Shown here: positions 39,225 to 50,441 of the stretch, piece by piece
How positions within the stretch are numbered: position 1 is the first letter of the stretch
Layout of the letters: the number at the start of each line of letters is the position of its first letter
NCBI RefSeq assembly: GCF_011751885.2
Contig: NZ_CP061771.1
Coordinates: 1,798,001-1,862,000, forward strand
Direction: 5' to 3'
Origin: Salinibacterium sp. ZJ450
GTDB lineage: Bacteria; Actinomycetota; Actinomycetes; Actinomycetales; Microbacteriaceae
DNA: 64,000 nucleotides
Program-made: the position numbers and the translations under genes
The notes under the pieces: generated by a model
What the model was told of the DNA's origin: nothing
Database searches by the model: none
Seen by the model: the letters and a program-made list of their open reading frames with translations, nothing else

Positions 39225-42158
39225 TTAGCCGCGGGTCGGAGAGGCGGCGGTGGGGTCGCCGTAGAACAGCCGGTCGAAGACCAGGCGCGCCCGCCGGGTG
39301 AGTCCCAGGTAGTCCTCTTCGAGCTGCTGGGCGCTGCCGGCGGGGTACCCGAGCAGCCGGGCGATGCCCTCCAGCTGGCGGTGGTCGCTCGGCAGCACGT
39401 CGGAGGTCTTCGCGCTCCACAGGGTGATCGCCGAGCGCACCCTGGAGGCCATCAGCCAGGCGTCGTGCAGCTTCTCGGCGTCTTCGGCGGCGACCAGTCC
39501 TGCGTCGACAGACGCCGCCAGCGCCTTCAGCGTCGAGGTGGTGCGCAGGCTCGGCAGGCTCGCGCCGTACTGCAGCTGCAGCAGCTGCACGAACCACTCC
39601 ACGTCGCTCAGCGAGCCGCGGCCAAGCTTCACGTGCCGCGCCGGATCCGCGCCCTGTGGCAGTCGCTCCGCCTCGACCCGCGCCTTGATGCGTTTGACCT
39701 CACGCACATCCTTCTGCGCAATATTCGCCGGATAGCGCACCTCGTCGGCCAGCGCCTCGAAGTCACCTAGCAGGTCGGCATCGCCGACGGCGCCCCGCGC
39801 CCGCAGCAGCGCCTGCGCCTCCCAGGTGAGCGACCACCGGCGGTAGTAGGCGCGATAGGAGTCGAGCGAGCGCACCACCGCCCCGTTCTTGCCCTCCGGT
39901 CGCAGGCCGATGTCGAGGTCGAACGGCAGCCGCAGGTCTTCGGTGAGCTGCCGCAGCGTTCTGACGATGCGCTCGGCGGCGGCCTGGCCGCCTTCTGCGC
40001 CGTCCACCGCCCGGTAGACGTACATGACGTCCAGGTCGGAGCCGAAGCCGAGCTCCGCTCCCCCATACCGGCCCATGGCGATGATGCCGAACTCGATGTC
40101 GTCGGGTTCGCGCCTGGCGATCTGCAGCACCCCGGTCAGCACCGCGGTGGCGATGTCCGTCAGCCCCTGTGCCAGTTCGTCGATCGAGACCAGGTCGAGG
40201 ATGCCGCCTAGCGCAAGGCGCAGCACCTCGCGCCGGCGCAGGGTGCGTAACGCGTGCGCCGCGGCCGAGGCGTCCTCGTGCCGTGCGACCGTGGCGCGGG
40301 CCTCGTCAAGGAGGGCCGCGGCGGACCGCGGTCGCAGGTCGTCGTCGCGTTCCAGCCAGGCGACCGCTTCCGGGATGCGCTCCATCAGCGCCACCACGTA
40401 GTGCGACCCCGACAGCGCGTGCGTCAGCCGGCTGGCGGCGCCAGAGGAGTCGCGGAGCATGCGCAGGAACCAGTGCGCTTCGCCCAGGTCTTCGCTCAGC
40501 CGTCGGAAGGCGAGCAGGCCCTGGTCGGGGTCGGCGCCGTCGGCGAACCACTGCAGCATGACCGGCAGCAGGGCGCGCTGAATGGTCGCCCGGCGGGATA
40601 CCCCGGTGGTGAGCGCCGCGATGTGCCGCAGCGCCCCCTGCGGGTCGAGGAACCCGATCGCAGTCAGACGTGCGGCCGCCTGCTCCGTGGATAGGGAGAT
40701 GCCGCCGTCGGTGAGGTCGGCGACGGCGGCGAGCAGCGGCCGGTAGAACAGGCGCTCGTGCAGGGAGCGCACCTGGATCTTGGTGCGCAGCCAGACGGCG
40801 GTGAGCTCGTCCGCGGTGGCGTACAGGCCGGTCGCGCGGGCCAGTACACGCCTGGCGTCCTTGTCGCGCGGCATCAGGTGGGTCCTCCGCAGCTGCGCCA
40901 GTTGGATGCGATGCTCAAGCAGCCTCAGCAGGCGGTAGTCGCGGGCGAAGTCTGCGGACTCGGTGCGACCGATGTAGCCGTGGGTCGCCAGCGCCGACAG
41001 CGCGTCGAGGGTTCCGGTCTGTCGGATCCTGGGGTCGTGCGTACCATGCACCAGTTGCAGCAACTGGATCGTGAACTCGATGTCCCGCAGACCGCCGGGC
41101 CCCAGCTTGAGCTGCACATCCACCTCGTCGGCCGGGATGTTCTCGGTGACGCGCTCGCGCATGCGCTGCACGGAGTGCACGAAGTTGTCCCGGGCGGCGC
41201 TGGCCCAGACGAACGGGCTGATCGCGGCGGTGTACCGGGCGCCGAGCGCCGGGTCACCGGCGATCGGACGGGCCTTCAGCAGAGCCTGGAACTCCCAGCT
41301 CTTCGCCCACCGTTCGTAGTACGCGACATGGGATTCGAGGGTTCGCACGAGCGCCCCGTCCTTGCCCTCCGGCCGCAGGTTCGCGTCGACCTCCCAGAGC
41401 ACGGGTTCGCGGGTCAGCTCGCCGAGGCCGCGCATGGTTTGCATGGCCAGGCGAGTGGCGATCTGGATGGCCCGGTCGGCGGGGATGCTGCCGTCGCCCT
41501 CACCGACAAAGATCACGTCGACATCGCTCACGTAGTTCAGTTCCCTGGCGCCGGCCTTGCCCATCGCGATGATCGACAGGGAGGTCGCGGCCACCTCGTC
41601 GGCCGGAAACTGGACGTCGCGTCTGGCTGTGGCCAGCGACACCTCGAGGGCGGCCCCGGCGAGGTCGGATAGGGCGGCCGCGACCGAGCTGACCGCCTGC
41701 AGCGGATCATCGTGTTCGAGGTCCCAGGCCGTGATCACGGTGAGGTGGCGCCGGTACTGGATGCGCAGGCGCACCCAGGCGTCTTCACCCTCGGCGTCGT
41801 CGACCGCAACCATCAGGTCATCGGTGTACGCGTCCTGCGGCAGCAACCGCGGCGGCGCGCTGAGCACGGCAAGGTGCTCCGGGCGGCGCAGCAGGAAGTC
41901 GCCGAGCCCCTCGGACGCGCCGAGCACCCGGATCAGTCGCTCCGCGGCATCCGGTTGCGTCAGCAGCGGCGTCAGCTGCTCTGGTGCCCGCTCCGCCAGT
42001 CGGGTCAGTTGCTGCAGCGCCTGATCGGGATCCGCGGCTCGGCCGAACGCGGGCAGCAGAGAACGGTCGAACCGGGTGAGCTGCTCCCTCGTGGCGCCGA
42101 GCGACCCGAACCCCAGCCGCGCGAGCTCGGTGAGCGTGACCTGCGTGCGCTGCGTCAT
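39225..42158 (-). CDS. glnE: Bifunctional glutamine synthetase adenylyltransferase/deadenylylase
   Basis: 977 aa. Two nucleotidyltransferase domains: N-terminal MGKAGARELNYVSDVDVIF near residues 199-217 (adenylyl-removing) and C-terminal MGRYGGAELGFGSDLDVMYVY near 705 (adenylyl-transferring), each followed by a helical domain. GlnE adds or removes AMP on the Tyr of GlnA. Stop of glnA2 is 12 nt upstream, so glnA2-glnE are one transcript, transcribed opposite to glnA. Confidence 0.96.
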   Translation of the reverse strand: MTQRTQVTLTELARLGFGSLGATREQLTRFDRSLLPAFGRAADPDQALQQLTRLAERAPEQLTPLLTQPDAAERLIRVLGASEGLGDFLLRRPEHLAVLSAPPRLLPQDAYTDDLMVAVDDAEGEDAWVRLRIQYRRHLTVITAWDLEHDDPLQAVSSVAAALSDLAGAALEVSLATARRDVQFPADEVAATSLSIIAMGKAGARELNYVSDVDVIFVGEGDGSIPADRAIQIATRLAMQTMRGLGELTREPVLWEVDANLRPEGKDGALVRTLESHVAYYERWAKSWEFQALLKARPIAGDPALGARYTAAISPFVWASAARDNFVHSVQRMRERVTENIPADEVDVQLKLGPGGLRDIEFTIQLLQLVHGTHDPRIRQTGTLDALSALATHGYIGRTESADFARDYRLLRLLEHRIQLAQLRRTHLMPRDKDARRVLARATGLYATADELTAVWLRTKIQVRSLHERLFYRPLLAAVADLTDGGISLSTEQAAARLTAIGFLDPQGALRHIAALTTGVSRRATIQRALLPVMLQWFADGADPDQGLLAFRRLSEDLGEAHWFLRMLRDSSGAASRLTHALSGSHYVVALMERIPEAVAWLERDDDLRPRSAAALLDEARATVARHEDASAAAHALRTLRRREVLRLALGGILDLVSIDELAQGLTDIATAVLTGVLQIARREPDDIEFGIIAMGRYGGAELGFGSDLDVMYVYRAVDGAEGGQAAAERIVRTLRQLTEDLRLPFDLDIGLRPEGKNGAVVRSLDSYRAYYRRWSLTWEAQALLRARGAVGDADLLGDFEALADEVRYPANIAQKDVREVKRIKARVEAERLPQGADPARHVKLGRGSLSDVEWFVQLLQLQYGASLPSLRTTSTLKALAASVDAGLVAAEDAEKLHDAWLMASRVRSAITLWSAKTSDVLPSDHRQLEGIARLLGYPAGSAQQLEEDYLGLTRRARLVFDRLFYGDPTAASPTRG

Positions 42159-42170
42159 CGCGGTGTGCGG

Positions 42171-43508
42171 CTACAGGATCTCGAGGTTGCTCTCCAACTC
42201 GTACTGCGTGACCTGCGCCCGGTAGTCGTGCCAGTCCTTGCGCTTGTTCAGCAGAACGTAGTTGAAGACCTGCTCGCCGAGGGTCTCTGCCACCAGCTCC
42301 GACTCCTCCATCAGCGACACCGCGCGGTCGAGGCTGGACGGCAGCGAACGGTAGCCGAGGGCGCGCCGTTCCGCGTCGGTCATGTGCCAGACGTCGTTCT
42401 CGGCCTCGGAGGGAAGCTCGTAGCCCTCTTCGATGCCCTTCAGTCCGGCGGCCAGCAGCAGCGAGAACGCCAGGTACGGGTTCGCAGCCGAGTCCATGCC
42501 GCGGTACTCCACTCTGGCGCTGGTGCCCTTGCCCGGCTTGTACAGCGGCACGCGCACGAGCGCCGACCGGTTGTTGTGCCCCCAGGTGACATAGCTGGGC
42601 GCTTCGTCGCCGCCCCAGATGCGCTTGTAGGAGTTGACGAACTGGTTGGTCACCGCGGTGATCTCCGGCGCGTGAGTGAGCAGGCCCGCGATGAACTGCC
42701 GGCCGATCTTGGAGAGCTGGTACTCGCCGCTGGGCTCGTAGAAGGCGTTGCCGTCGCCTTCGAACAGCGACAGGTGGGTGTGCATGCCGGAGCCGGGGTG
42801 CCCGGCCAGCGGCTTCGGCATGAAGGTGGCGTAGACGCCCTGCTCGATCGCGACCTCCTTCACCACGGTGCGGAAGGTCATGATGTTGTCTGCGGTGGTC
42901 AACGCGTCGGCGTAGCGCAGGTCGATCTCGTTCTGCCCAGGTCCCACCTCATGGTGGCTGAACTCCACCGAGATGCCTAGGTCTTCCAGCATCCGCACCG
43001 AGCGCCGGCGGAAGTCGTGCGCGGTGCCGCCCGGAACGTTGTCGAAGTATCCGGCGGAGTCCACCGGCACCGGGCGACCCTTCTTGAGCTTCGGCGACTT
43101 GAGTAGGTAGAACTCGATCTCGGGGTGGGTGTAGAAGGTGAAGCCGCGGTCGGCTGCCTTGGCCAGGGTGCGCTTCAGCACGTTCCGCGGATCGGCGACG
43201 GCGGGCTGGCCATCGGGGGTCAGGATGTCGCAGAACATGCGGGCGGTCGGGTCGACGGTGCCGCGCCACGGCAGGATCTGAAACGTTGCCGGGTCGGGTT
43301 GGGCGATGACATCCGCCTCGAACGAGCGGGTCAGGCCTTCAATGGCGGAGCCGTCGATGCCGATGCCCTCGTTGAAGGCGCCTTCCACTTCGGCGGGGGC
43401 GATGGCGACGCTCTTCAGGGTGCCAACCACATCGGTGAACCACAGCCGGATGAACTTCACGCCACGCTCTTCAATGGTGCGAAGAACGAAGTCCCGCTGC
43501 TTGTCCAT
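42171..43508 (-). CDS. glnA2: Glutamine synthetase type I paralog (GlnA2-type)
   Basis: 445-aa GS, shorter than GlnA. Motifs: [71 protein letters not shown]. Lacks the NLYDLPPEE-type adenylylation site, reading EEGYELPSEAENDV instead, so GlnE may not modify it. Actinobacterial GlnA2 is dispensable in M. tuberculosis and related enzymes act in polyamine use, so true GS activity is not certain. ATG 43508 has GAGGAG upstream; the in-frame ATG at 43523 is too close to no RBS. Conserved order glnA2-glnE. Confidence 0.93.
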   Translation of the reverse strand: MDKQRDFVLRTIEERGVKFIRLWFTDVVGTLKSVAIAPAEVEGAFNEGIGIDGSAIEGLTRSFEADVIAQPDPATFQILPWRGTVDPTARMFCDILTPDGQPAVADPRNVLKRTLAKAADRGFTFYTHPEIEFYLLKSPKLKKGRPVPVDSAGYFDNVPGGTAHDFRRRSVRMLEDLGISVEFSHHEVGPGQNEIDLRYADALTTADNIMTFRTVVKEVAIEQGVYATFMPKPLAGHPGSGMHTHLSLFEGDGNAFYEPSGEYQLSKIGRQFIAGLLTHAPEITAVTNQFVNSYKRIWGGDEAPSYVTWGHNNRSALVRVPLYKPGKGTSARVEYRGMDSAANPYLAFSLLLAAGLKGIEEGYELPSEAENDVWHMTDAERRALGYRSLPSSLDRAVSLMEESELVAETLGEQVFNYVLLNKRKDWHDYRAQVTQYELESNLEIL

Positions 43509-43565
43509 CTGGCTCCTCTGCATGCCCGCCGGGACCCCTCGTCCCGCGCTATTAGGCTACTGGGT

Positions 43566-45299
43566 ATGCCCCGTCTCCGCTTGGCGCTTGCCCAGACCAA
43601 CCCTGTTGTGGGGGACATCGCCGGCAACGCGGCGCAGATCCTGGATGCCGCGCGTCGGGCCTTCGAACAGGACGCCGACCTGCTGATGGTCGGCGAATGC
43701 GCGCTCTCCGGCTACCCGATCGAAGATCTGGCGTCCCGGCCGAGTTTCCTTGTCGAGTGCCATGACGCCGTGCCGAAGCTCGCCAAGGCGCTGCAGGACG
43801 CCGGGTACGGCGACCTGGTGGTCATCGTCGGCCACCCAGACGGCCCGGTCGAGGCCCGCCTGCTCGGCACCAGCAACGCGCCGACCGCGATCGCGCAGAA
43901 CTGCGCGAGCGTGCTGCAGAACGGCCACGTCAAGGCCCGGTACGCCAAGCACCACCTGCCGAACTACTCGGTGTTCGACGAGTACCGCATCTACATCCCG
44001 GGTGACGAACTGCTGGTGGTGCGGCTGGACGATGTGGATGTCGCGGTGATCATCTGCGAGGACCTGTGGCGCGACGGCGGACCGGTCAGCCGGGTGCTCG
44101 AGGCCGATGCCGGAGTGCTCGTGGTGATCAACGCCTCCCCCTTCGAACGCGACAAGGACGAGGTGCGGCTGCCGCTCGTCACCCGCCGCGCGATCGAGAC
44201 CGACACGGTCGTGGCATACGTGAACATCGTGGGCGGGCAGGACGACCTGGTCTTCGACGGCGACAGCGTCGTCGTCGACGGTGAGGGCCGCATCCTGGCG
44301 CGGGCACCCCAGTTCGAGGAGCACCTGCTGGTCGTCGACGTCGACGCCGCGGACGCCACCGATACGCCGCTGCCGCCGAATGTGAACCGTGTAGAGCTGA
44401 CCACCCACCGCACAGACCGGCAGCCGGTTCCGGCCGACATCGCCGTGTTGCCGGATGACCGGGAGCAGCTGTGGAACGCGCTGGTCACCGGCACCCGCGA
44501 CTACGTGAACAAGAACGGATTCACCTCGGTGGTTCTCGGCCTGTCGGGCGGCATCGACTCCGCGGTCTGCGCGGTACTCGCCGTCGACGCGCTCGGGGGC
44601 GACCGGGTGTACGGCATCTCGATGCCGAGCCGATACTCCAGCGATCACTCCCGCTCCGACGCGGATGAGCTCGCCGACGCTCTCGGCCTGCATTACAGTG
44701 TCGAGCCGATCGCGGACCTGGTGCATCCGGTCGAGAACCAACTCGGCCTCACCGGGCTGGCCGCCGAGAACGTGCAGGCGCGCATCCGGGCGATCATCCT
44801 GATGGGCGCCTCGAACATGGCCGGTCACCTGGTGTTGACCACCGGAAACAAGACCGAGCTGGCGGTCGGCTACTCCACCATCTACGGCGACTCCGCCGGT
44901 GGTTTCGCGCCGATCAAGGACGTGCCGAAGACACTGGTCTGGGAGCTGGCGCGCTGGCGGAACGAGGCGGCGATCGCGCGCGGCGAGACGCCGCCGATCC
45001 CGCTGAACTCGATCATCAAGCCGCCGAGCGCCGAACTGCGACCGGGTCAGGTCGACCAGGACTCGCTGCCGCCATACGACGTGCTTGACGGCATCCTGCA
45101 CGCCTACATCACCGAGGCGCTCGGCCACGATGACGTGGTCGCGCTCGGCTACGACCGGGAACTCGTCCACGCGGTGACGCGGCTGGTGGACCGCTCAGAG
45201 TGGAAACGGCGCCAGGGCGCCATCGGGCCGAAGATCAGCGGGATGGCATTCGGCCGGGACCGCCGGCTGCCCATCACGTATCGCCCGAGCGACTACTGA
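43566..45299 (+). CDS. nadE: Glutamine-dependent NAD+ synthase
   Basis: 577-aa two-domain enzyme; last step of NAD synthesis. N-terminal nitrilase-type glutaminase: catalytic Glu44 in VGECALSGYPIEDL, Lys in YAKHHLPNYSVFDEYR, Cys in VAVIICEDLWRDGG. C-terminal synthetase: LGLSGGIDSAVCAVL, SMPSRYSSDHSRSDA, TTGNKTELAVGYSTIYGD. TAGGCT (43553-43558) ends 7 nt before the ATG, so leaderless; the much longer frame from 43125 overlaps glnA2 in antisense. Divergent from glnA2 with 57 bp between starts. Confidence 0.96.
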   Translation: MPRLRLALAQTNPVVGDIAGNAAQILDAARRAFEQDADLLMVGECALSGYPIEDLASRPSFLVECHDAVPKLAKALQDAGYGDLVVIVGHPDGPVEARLLGTSNAPTAIAQNCASVLQNGHVKARYAKHHLPNYSVFDEYRIYIPGDELLVVRLDDVDVAVIICEDLWRDGGPVSRVLEADAGVLVVINASPFERDKDEVRLPLVTRRAIETDTVVAYVNIVGGQDDLVFDGDSVVVDGEGRILARAPQFEEHLLVVDVDAADATDTPLPPNVNRVELTTHRTDRQPVPADIAVLPDDREQLWNALVTGTRDYVNKNGFTSVVLGLSGGIDSAVCAVLAVDALGGDRVYGISMPSRYSSDHSRSDADELADALGLHYSVEPIADLVHPVENQLGLTGLAAENVQARIRAIILMGASNMAGHLVLTTGNKTELAVGYSTIYGDSAGGFAPIKDVPKTLVWELARWRNEAAIARGETPPIPLNSIIKPPSAELRPGQVDQDSLPPYDVLDGILHAYITEALGHDDVVALGYDRELVHAVTRLVDRSEWKRRQGAIGPKISGMAFGRDRRLPITYRPSDY

Positions 45300-45336
45300 G
45301 GGCGTCACACGAACCGAGAGCAACTAGGGTTTACCC

Positions 45337-46152
45337 ATGATTGACAAACCGGTGAAGCGTGTGCGCACGCGCCACTTCCAGAATGCCAAGAACGAGGGCA
45401 TCAAAATCACGGGCCTGACCAGCTACGACATGCTGACGGCCGAGATCTTCGACGCGGCGGGTATCGACTTCCTGCTGGTCGGAGACTCCGCGGGCAACAA
45501 CGTTATGGGCTACGACACCACCCTGCCGGTCACCGTCGACGAGCTGATCCCGCTGACCCGTGCTGTCGCCCGCGCCACTCAGCGTGCCTTCGTCATCGCC
45601 GACATGCCATTCGGCAGCTACGAGACCAGCCCAGACGAGGCGCTGCACACCGCGTTCCGGTTCATGAAGGAAACGCAGGCGCACGCCGTCAAGCTGGAAG
45701 GTGGGGTGCGCAGCGCGGAGCAGATCCGGCGCATCGTCTCCGCCGGCATCCCGGTGATGGCGCACATCGGCTTCACACCGCAGAGCGAACACGGCCTCGG
45801 CGGCCACCTGATCCAGGGACGCGCCCCCCAGCTCGCGCAGTTGCTGGCCGACGCGCACGCCGTGGAAGACGCCGGCGCGTTCGCCGTGGTGCTGGAAATG
45901 GTCACGTCGGATGCCGCGGCTCAAGTTACTAAAGAGCTGAGAATTCCGACCATCGGGGTGGGTGCGGGACCTCACGTTGATGGTCAGTTGTTAGTCTGGA
46001 CCGATTGGGCCGGTCTCAGCACCGGTCGCATCCCCAAATTCGTCAAGCAGTACGCTGACTTGAAGGGCGTGCTCACACAAGCCGTCACGTCCTATCGAGC
46101 CGACGTCGACGCGGGCACCTACCCCGGCCCCGAGCACAGCTACGACGTCTAG
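45337..46152 (+). CDS. panB: 3-methyl-2-oxobutanoate hydroxymethyltransferase
   Basis: 271-aa pantothenate pathway enzyme (5,10-CH2-THF + alpha-ketoisovalerate to ketopantoate). Seen: ITGLTSYDMLTAEIFDAAGIDFLLVGDS (substrate Mg site), RAFVIADMPFGSYE, AVKLEGG, VMAHIGFTPQ, and IPTIGVGAGPHVDGQLLVW. TAGGGT (45325-45330) lies 6 nt before the ATG: leaderless. 37 nt after nadE stop and 36 nt before gdhA, forming a same-strand run nadE-panB-gdhA. Confidence 0.96.
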   Translation: MIDKPVKRVRTRHFQNAKNEGIKITGLTSYDMLTAEIFDAAGIDFLLVGDSAGNNVMGYDTTLPVTVDELIPLTRAVARATQRAFVIADMPFGSYETSPDEALHTAFRFMKETQAHAVKLEGGVRSAEQIRRIVSAGIPVMAHIGFTPQSEHGLGGHLIQGRAPQLAQLLADAHAVEDAGAFAVVLEMVTSDAAAQVTKELRIPTIGVGAGPHVDGQLLVWTDWAGLSTGRIPKFVKQYADLKGVLTQAVTSYRADVDAGTYPGPEHSYDV

Positions 46153-46173
46153 CTAATTCGTTTCCCGTATTAA

Positions 46174-47538
<1,365 letters not shown>

Positions 47539-47587
47539 CAGCGCAGGACTGCTCTAGCAGCACCTTTGTGAGGGGCCGCAGACGACG

Positions 47588-47764
47588 CTACTTCGTGTCG
47601 TCGGCGGCCTCTTCTGCTGCCCACTTGCGGGAGCGTTCCGCGATGATCTCCGGCGCCCGCGCGGCCTCTTCCCGCGTCGCGAACGGCCCGGCCCGATCGA
47701 TCGAGTTCGAGATCTTGCCCTCTTCCACCTCGCCGGTGCGGGTGTTGTACCAGTACTCGCCCAT
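47588..47764 (-). CDS. Small 58-aa SPOR-like / YWYN motif protein
   Basis: Short gene: [19 protein letters not shown], then [22 protein letters not shown] and an acidic end. The pattern (YWYNTxTGxVEEGxxS...GPFxTREEAxxA) is a widespread actinobacterial small protein, often next to map; it resembles half a SPOR domain. ATG with GGAGG 5 nt upstream is convincing. Divergent from map with a 32-bp gap. Function unknown. Confidence 0.85.
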   Translation of the reverse strand: MGEYWYNTRTGEVEEGKISNSIDRAGPFATREEAARAPEIIAERSRKWAAEEAADDTK

Positions 47765-47796
47765 GGGGACCTCCGTGGATCAGTAACATCGATCCT

Positions 47797-48663
47797 ATGC
47801 CGAGGGATAAGCATGGACATCTCACGCCAGGACGGGTGAGTCCGATGCGGGCGGTGCCCCGCACCATTGACCGGCCGGAGTACGTGGGCCGCGTGGAACC
47901 GTCGCCGTACGCCGGCGGCGATGTGTACGAGCACGACGAGATCGAACTGATCCGCGAGTCCGGGCGGATCGCCGCGGACGCGATCGCCGCCGTCGGTGTG
48001 GCGGTTCGGCCCGGTGCGACCACCGACGACCTGGACGCCATCGGGCACGAGTTCGTGGTCGCCGCCGGCGCGTATCCGAGCTGCCTCGGCTACCGGGGGT
48101 TCCCGAAGTCGGTGTGCACCTCGGTCAACGAGGTGATCTGCCACGGCATCCCGGATGACACCGTGCTCGAGGCCGGCGACATCATCAACATCGACATCAC
48201 CGCGTTCAAGAACGGCATGCACGGCGACAGCAACATGACGTTCACGGTCGGTGAGCCCACGCCCCAGGTCAGCGACCTCGTCACCCGCACCGCCGAGTCG
48301 CTGCGTCGCGGCATGAAAGCGGTCGCACCGGGCCGGCAGATCAACGTGATCGGCCGGGCCATCGAGAGCTATGCCAAGCGCTTCGGCTACGGGGTGGTGC
48401 GCGACTTCACCGGGCACGGCGTCGGCCGGGCCTTCCACTCGGGACTGGTGATCCCGCACTACGACGCCGCCCCCGCGTTCGACACCGTGATCCAGCACGG
48501 CATGGTCTTCACCATCGAACCCATGCTCACCCTCGGCACCGCGGACTGGGACATGTGGGACGACGGCTGGACCGTCACCACCAAGGACAAGAGCATCACC
48601 GCCCAGTTCGAGCACACCATGGTGGTCACCGACCGAGGCGTCGACATTCTGACGCTTCCGTAA
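47797..48663 (+). CDS. map: Type I methionine aminopeptidase
   Basis: 288-aa cotranslational N-terminal Met-removing metalloprotease. Metal ligands in order: D of [13 protein letters not shown] of [11 protein letters not shown] of [14 protein letters not shown] of [10 protein letters not shown] of [18 protein letters not shown] equivalent reads [10 protein letters not shown]-terminal extension of about 35 residues ([25 protein letters not shown]) is typical of actinobacterial MapB. TAACAT (47784-47789) 7 nt before ATG: leaderless. Confidence 0.95.
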   Translation: MPRDKHGHLTPGRVSPMRAVPRTIDRPEYVGRVEPSPYAGGDVYEHDEIELIRESGRIAADAIAAVGVAVRPGATTDDLDAIGHEFVVAAGAYPSCLGYRGFPKSVCTSVNEVICHGIPDDTVLEAGDIINIDITAFKNGMHGDSNMTFTVGEPTPQVSDLVTRTAESLRRGMKAVAPGRQINVIGRAIESYAKRFGYGVVRDFTGHGVGRAFHSGLVIPHYDAAPAFDTVIQHGMVFTIEPMLTLGTADWDMWDDGWTVTTKDKSITAQFEHTMVVTDRGVDILTLP

Positions 48664-48695
48664 CACGCTTCCGACACACGACGAAGGGCACAGCG

Positions 48696-49469
48696 ATGAC
48701 GCTTGCAGTAGGAATCGACATTGGCGGAACCGGCATCAAGGGCGGCATCGTCGACGTCGACAGCGGGGAACGCATCAGCGACCGGATCAAGATCTCCACC
48801 CCGTCCGGCGGCGAGCCCGATGCCATCGTCGACTGCGTGCTTGACCTGATCACTCAGCTGGGTGTGGATGACGACCGGATGCCGGTGGGTGTCTGCTTTC
48901 CGGCGATCGTGCTGCACGGCCGGACCATGTCGGCGGCGAACGTCAGCAAGCGGTGGATCGGGTTGAACGCGGAGAAGCTGTTCGAGAAGGCGTTGGGTCG
49001 CGACATCCACTTCGTCAATGATGCGGATGCCGCGGGCGTCGCCGAGGCGCGATATGGGGCGGCGCAGCACGAAGACGGCCTGGTCATCATGACCACGCTC
49101 GGCACCGGTATCGGTTCGGCGCTGATCCATAACGGCGTGCTGGTGCCGAACGCCGAGCTGGGGCACCTGGAGATCGACGGCTACGACGCCGAGTCGCGGG
49201 CGGCGAACAGCGCCAGGGAGAACGAGAAGCTCAGCTGGGCAGAGTGGGCGGAACGGCTGCAGCGGTTCTACTCGCACGTGGAGTTCCTGTTCTCCCCCGA
49301 CCTGTTCATCGTTGGCGGTGGCGTCTCGAAGTATTACGAGGAGTTCCTGCCGCTGCTCAAGCTGCGGGCGCCGATCGTGCCGGCGGAGCTTCGCAACAAC
49401 GCCGGGATACTCGGCGCCGCGGCTCTTGCGGTGCGCCCGACCGCAGAACAGCAGGCGCACGGCAGGTAG
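48696..49469 (+). CDS. ppgK: Polyphosphate glucokinase
   Basis: 257-aa ROK-type kinase that phosphorylates glucose with polyphosphate or ATP. VGIDIGGTGIKGGIVDVDSG is the phosphate-1 motif; FPAIVLHGRT, NDADAAGVAEARYGAA, TLGTGIGSALIHNGVLVPNAELGHLEIDG (sugar-binding and glucose-contact residues) and FIVGGGVSKYYEEFLP follow. ATG 48696 has AAGG upstream; the longer frame from 48555 is antisense to other coding sequence. Its stop codon TAG (49467-49469) is part of the -10 hexamer of rnpB. Confidence 0.92.
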   Translation: MTLAVGIDIGGTGIKGGIVDVDSGERISDRIKISTPSGGEPDAIVDCVLDLITQLGVDDDRMPVGVCFPAIVLHGRTMSAANVSKRWIGLNAEKLFEKALGRDIHFVNDADAAGVAEARYGAAQHEDGLVIMTTLGTGIGSALIHNGVLVPNAELGHLEIDGYDAESRAANSARENEKLSWAEWAERLQRFYSHVEFLFSPDLFIVGGGVSKYYEEFLPLLKLRAPIVPAELRNNAGILGAAALAVRPTAEQQAHGR

Positions 49470-49472
49470 ACT
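49467..49472 (+). promoter_or_regulatory. -10 element of rnpB overlapping the ppgK stop
   Basis: TAGACT, 8 nt before the predicted 5' end of RNase P RNA; its first three bases are the ppgK stop codon. No good -35 seen. Confidence 0.55.
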
Positions 49473-49480
49473 GGCTGACG

Positions 49481-49852
49481 CGAATGGGTCGGCAAGACGG
49501 TCGCGTCGGTTGGAAACAGCCGCCGAGGAACGTCCGGGCTCCACAGAGCAGGGCGGTGGGTAACACCCACCCGGAGCAATCCGCGAGAAAGTGCAACAGA
49601 AAGCAGACCGCCTCACGCTCACGCGTGCGGTAAGGGTGAAACGGTGGTGTAAGAGACCACCAGAGGCCCGAGTGATCGGGCCTGCTGGGTAAACCTCGCC
49701 CGGAGCAAGGTCAGACAGGGAACGCTAAGGCTGCTCGCCGAGTTCCCGGGTAGACCGCTAGAGGGTTGCGGCAACGTACCCCCGAGATAGATGGCCGTCC
49801 ATGGTGCTTTCCGGCACCGGGACAGAACCCGGCGTAATAGCCGGCCCATTCG
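49481..49852 (+). ncRNA. rnpB: RNase P RNA (class A)
   Basis: Ribozyme that matures tRNA 5' ends. The ends pair as helix P1 (CGAATGGGTCGGC at 49481-49493 with GCCGGCCCATTCG at 49840-49852). The universally conserved CR-I block GAGGAACGTCCGGGCTCC lies at about 49525, and the CR-V partner GACAGAACCCGGCGTAAT at about 49821. Length about 372 nt fits type A. ORFs across it are spurious. Confidence 0.95.
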
Positions 49853-49973
49853 CCCCTCCGACCTCCTCTACTCCCCCGGTGCCCTTCGTCTCCGGGACCC
49901 ATTGCGCGTTTGCGATGCACGGCGCACGCTGAAGTCATCCCAATGATCACAGACGTCAAGGAGACGGAACATC

Positions 49974-50405
49974 ATGAACGCGCGCGAAAACTTCGAGAGG
50001 TCGATCGAGGCACTGAACCGGCACGACATGGAAGCATTTGCGAGCTCCTATGCGCCCGACACGCTCGTCTACGATCCGCAGAATGCCGAGACGCTCAGGA
50101 ACCGCGACGCGGTCGAGAAGGACATCACCGAGTTCATGCGTGCCTTCCCCGACGCCCGGTTCGAAATCATCGATCTGCTCGGCGACGAACACACCGCAGC
50201 GGGTCGGTTCCAGATGACCGGAACCCATCAGGGTCCGATGGTGACGCCCGACGGCGAGATTCCTGCAACCGGCAAGACTGTCACGACGGAATTCGGCGTG
50301 TTCTCGCGAGTCAACGATGACGGCGAAGTCGTCGAGGAACACCGGTTCTACAACCCGGCCGATCTACTCGCGCAAGTCGGTGTCAAGCAGCTTCAGCTCG
50401 GCTGA
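49974..50405 (+). CDS. SnoaL-like / NTF2-fold protein (ester cyclase type)
   Basis: 143-aa cone-barrel protein of the SnoaL-like/NTF2 superfamily: ENFERSIEALNRHDMEAFASSYAPD, LRNRDAVEKDITEFMRAFPDARFEI, FQMTGTHQGPM and EEHRFYNPADLLAQVG match the pattern of small ligand-binding or isomerase/cyclase proteins. No catalytic residues can be assigned. RBS AAGGAG with ATG at 49974. Stands alone after rnpB; probably not operonic. Confidence 0.82.
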   Translation: MNARENFERSIEALNRHDMEAFASSYAPDTLVYDPQNAETLRNRDAVEKDITEFMRAFPDARFEIIDLLGDEHTAAGRFQMTGTHQGPMVTPDGEIPATGKTVTTEFGVFSRVNDDGEVVEEHRFYNPADLLAQVGVKQLQLG

Positions 50406-50441
50406 GCTTCACGCTGACCCTGAGCGGGGTGGCGGGGTGGT

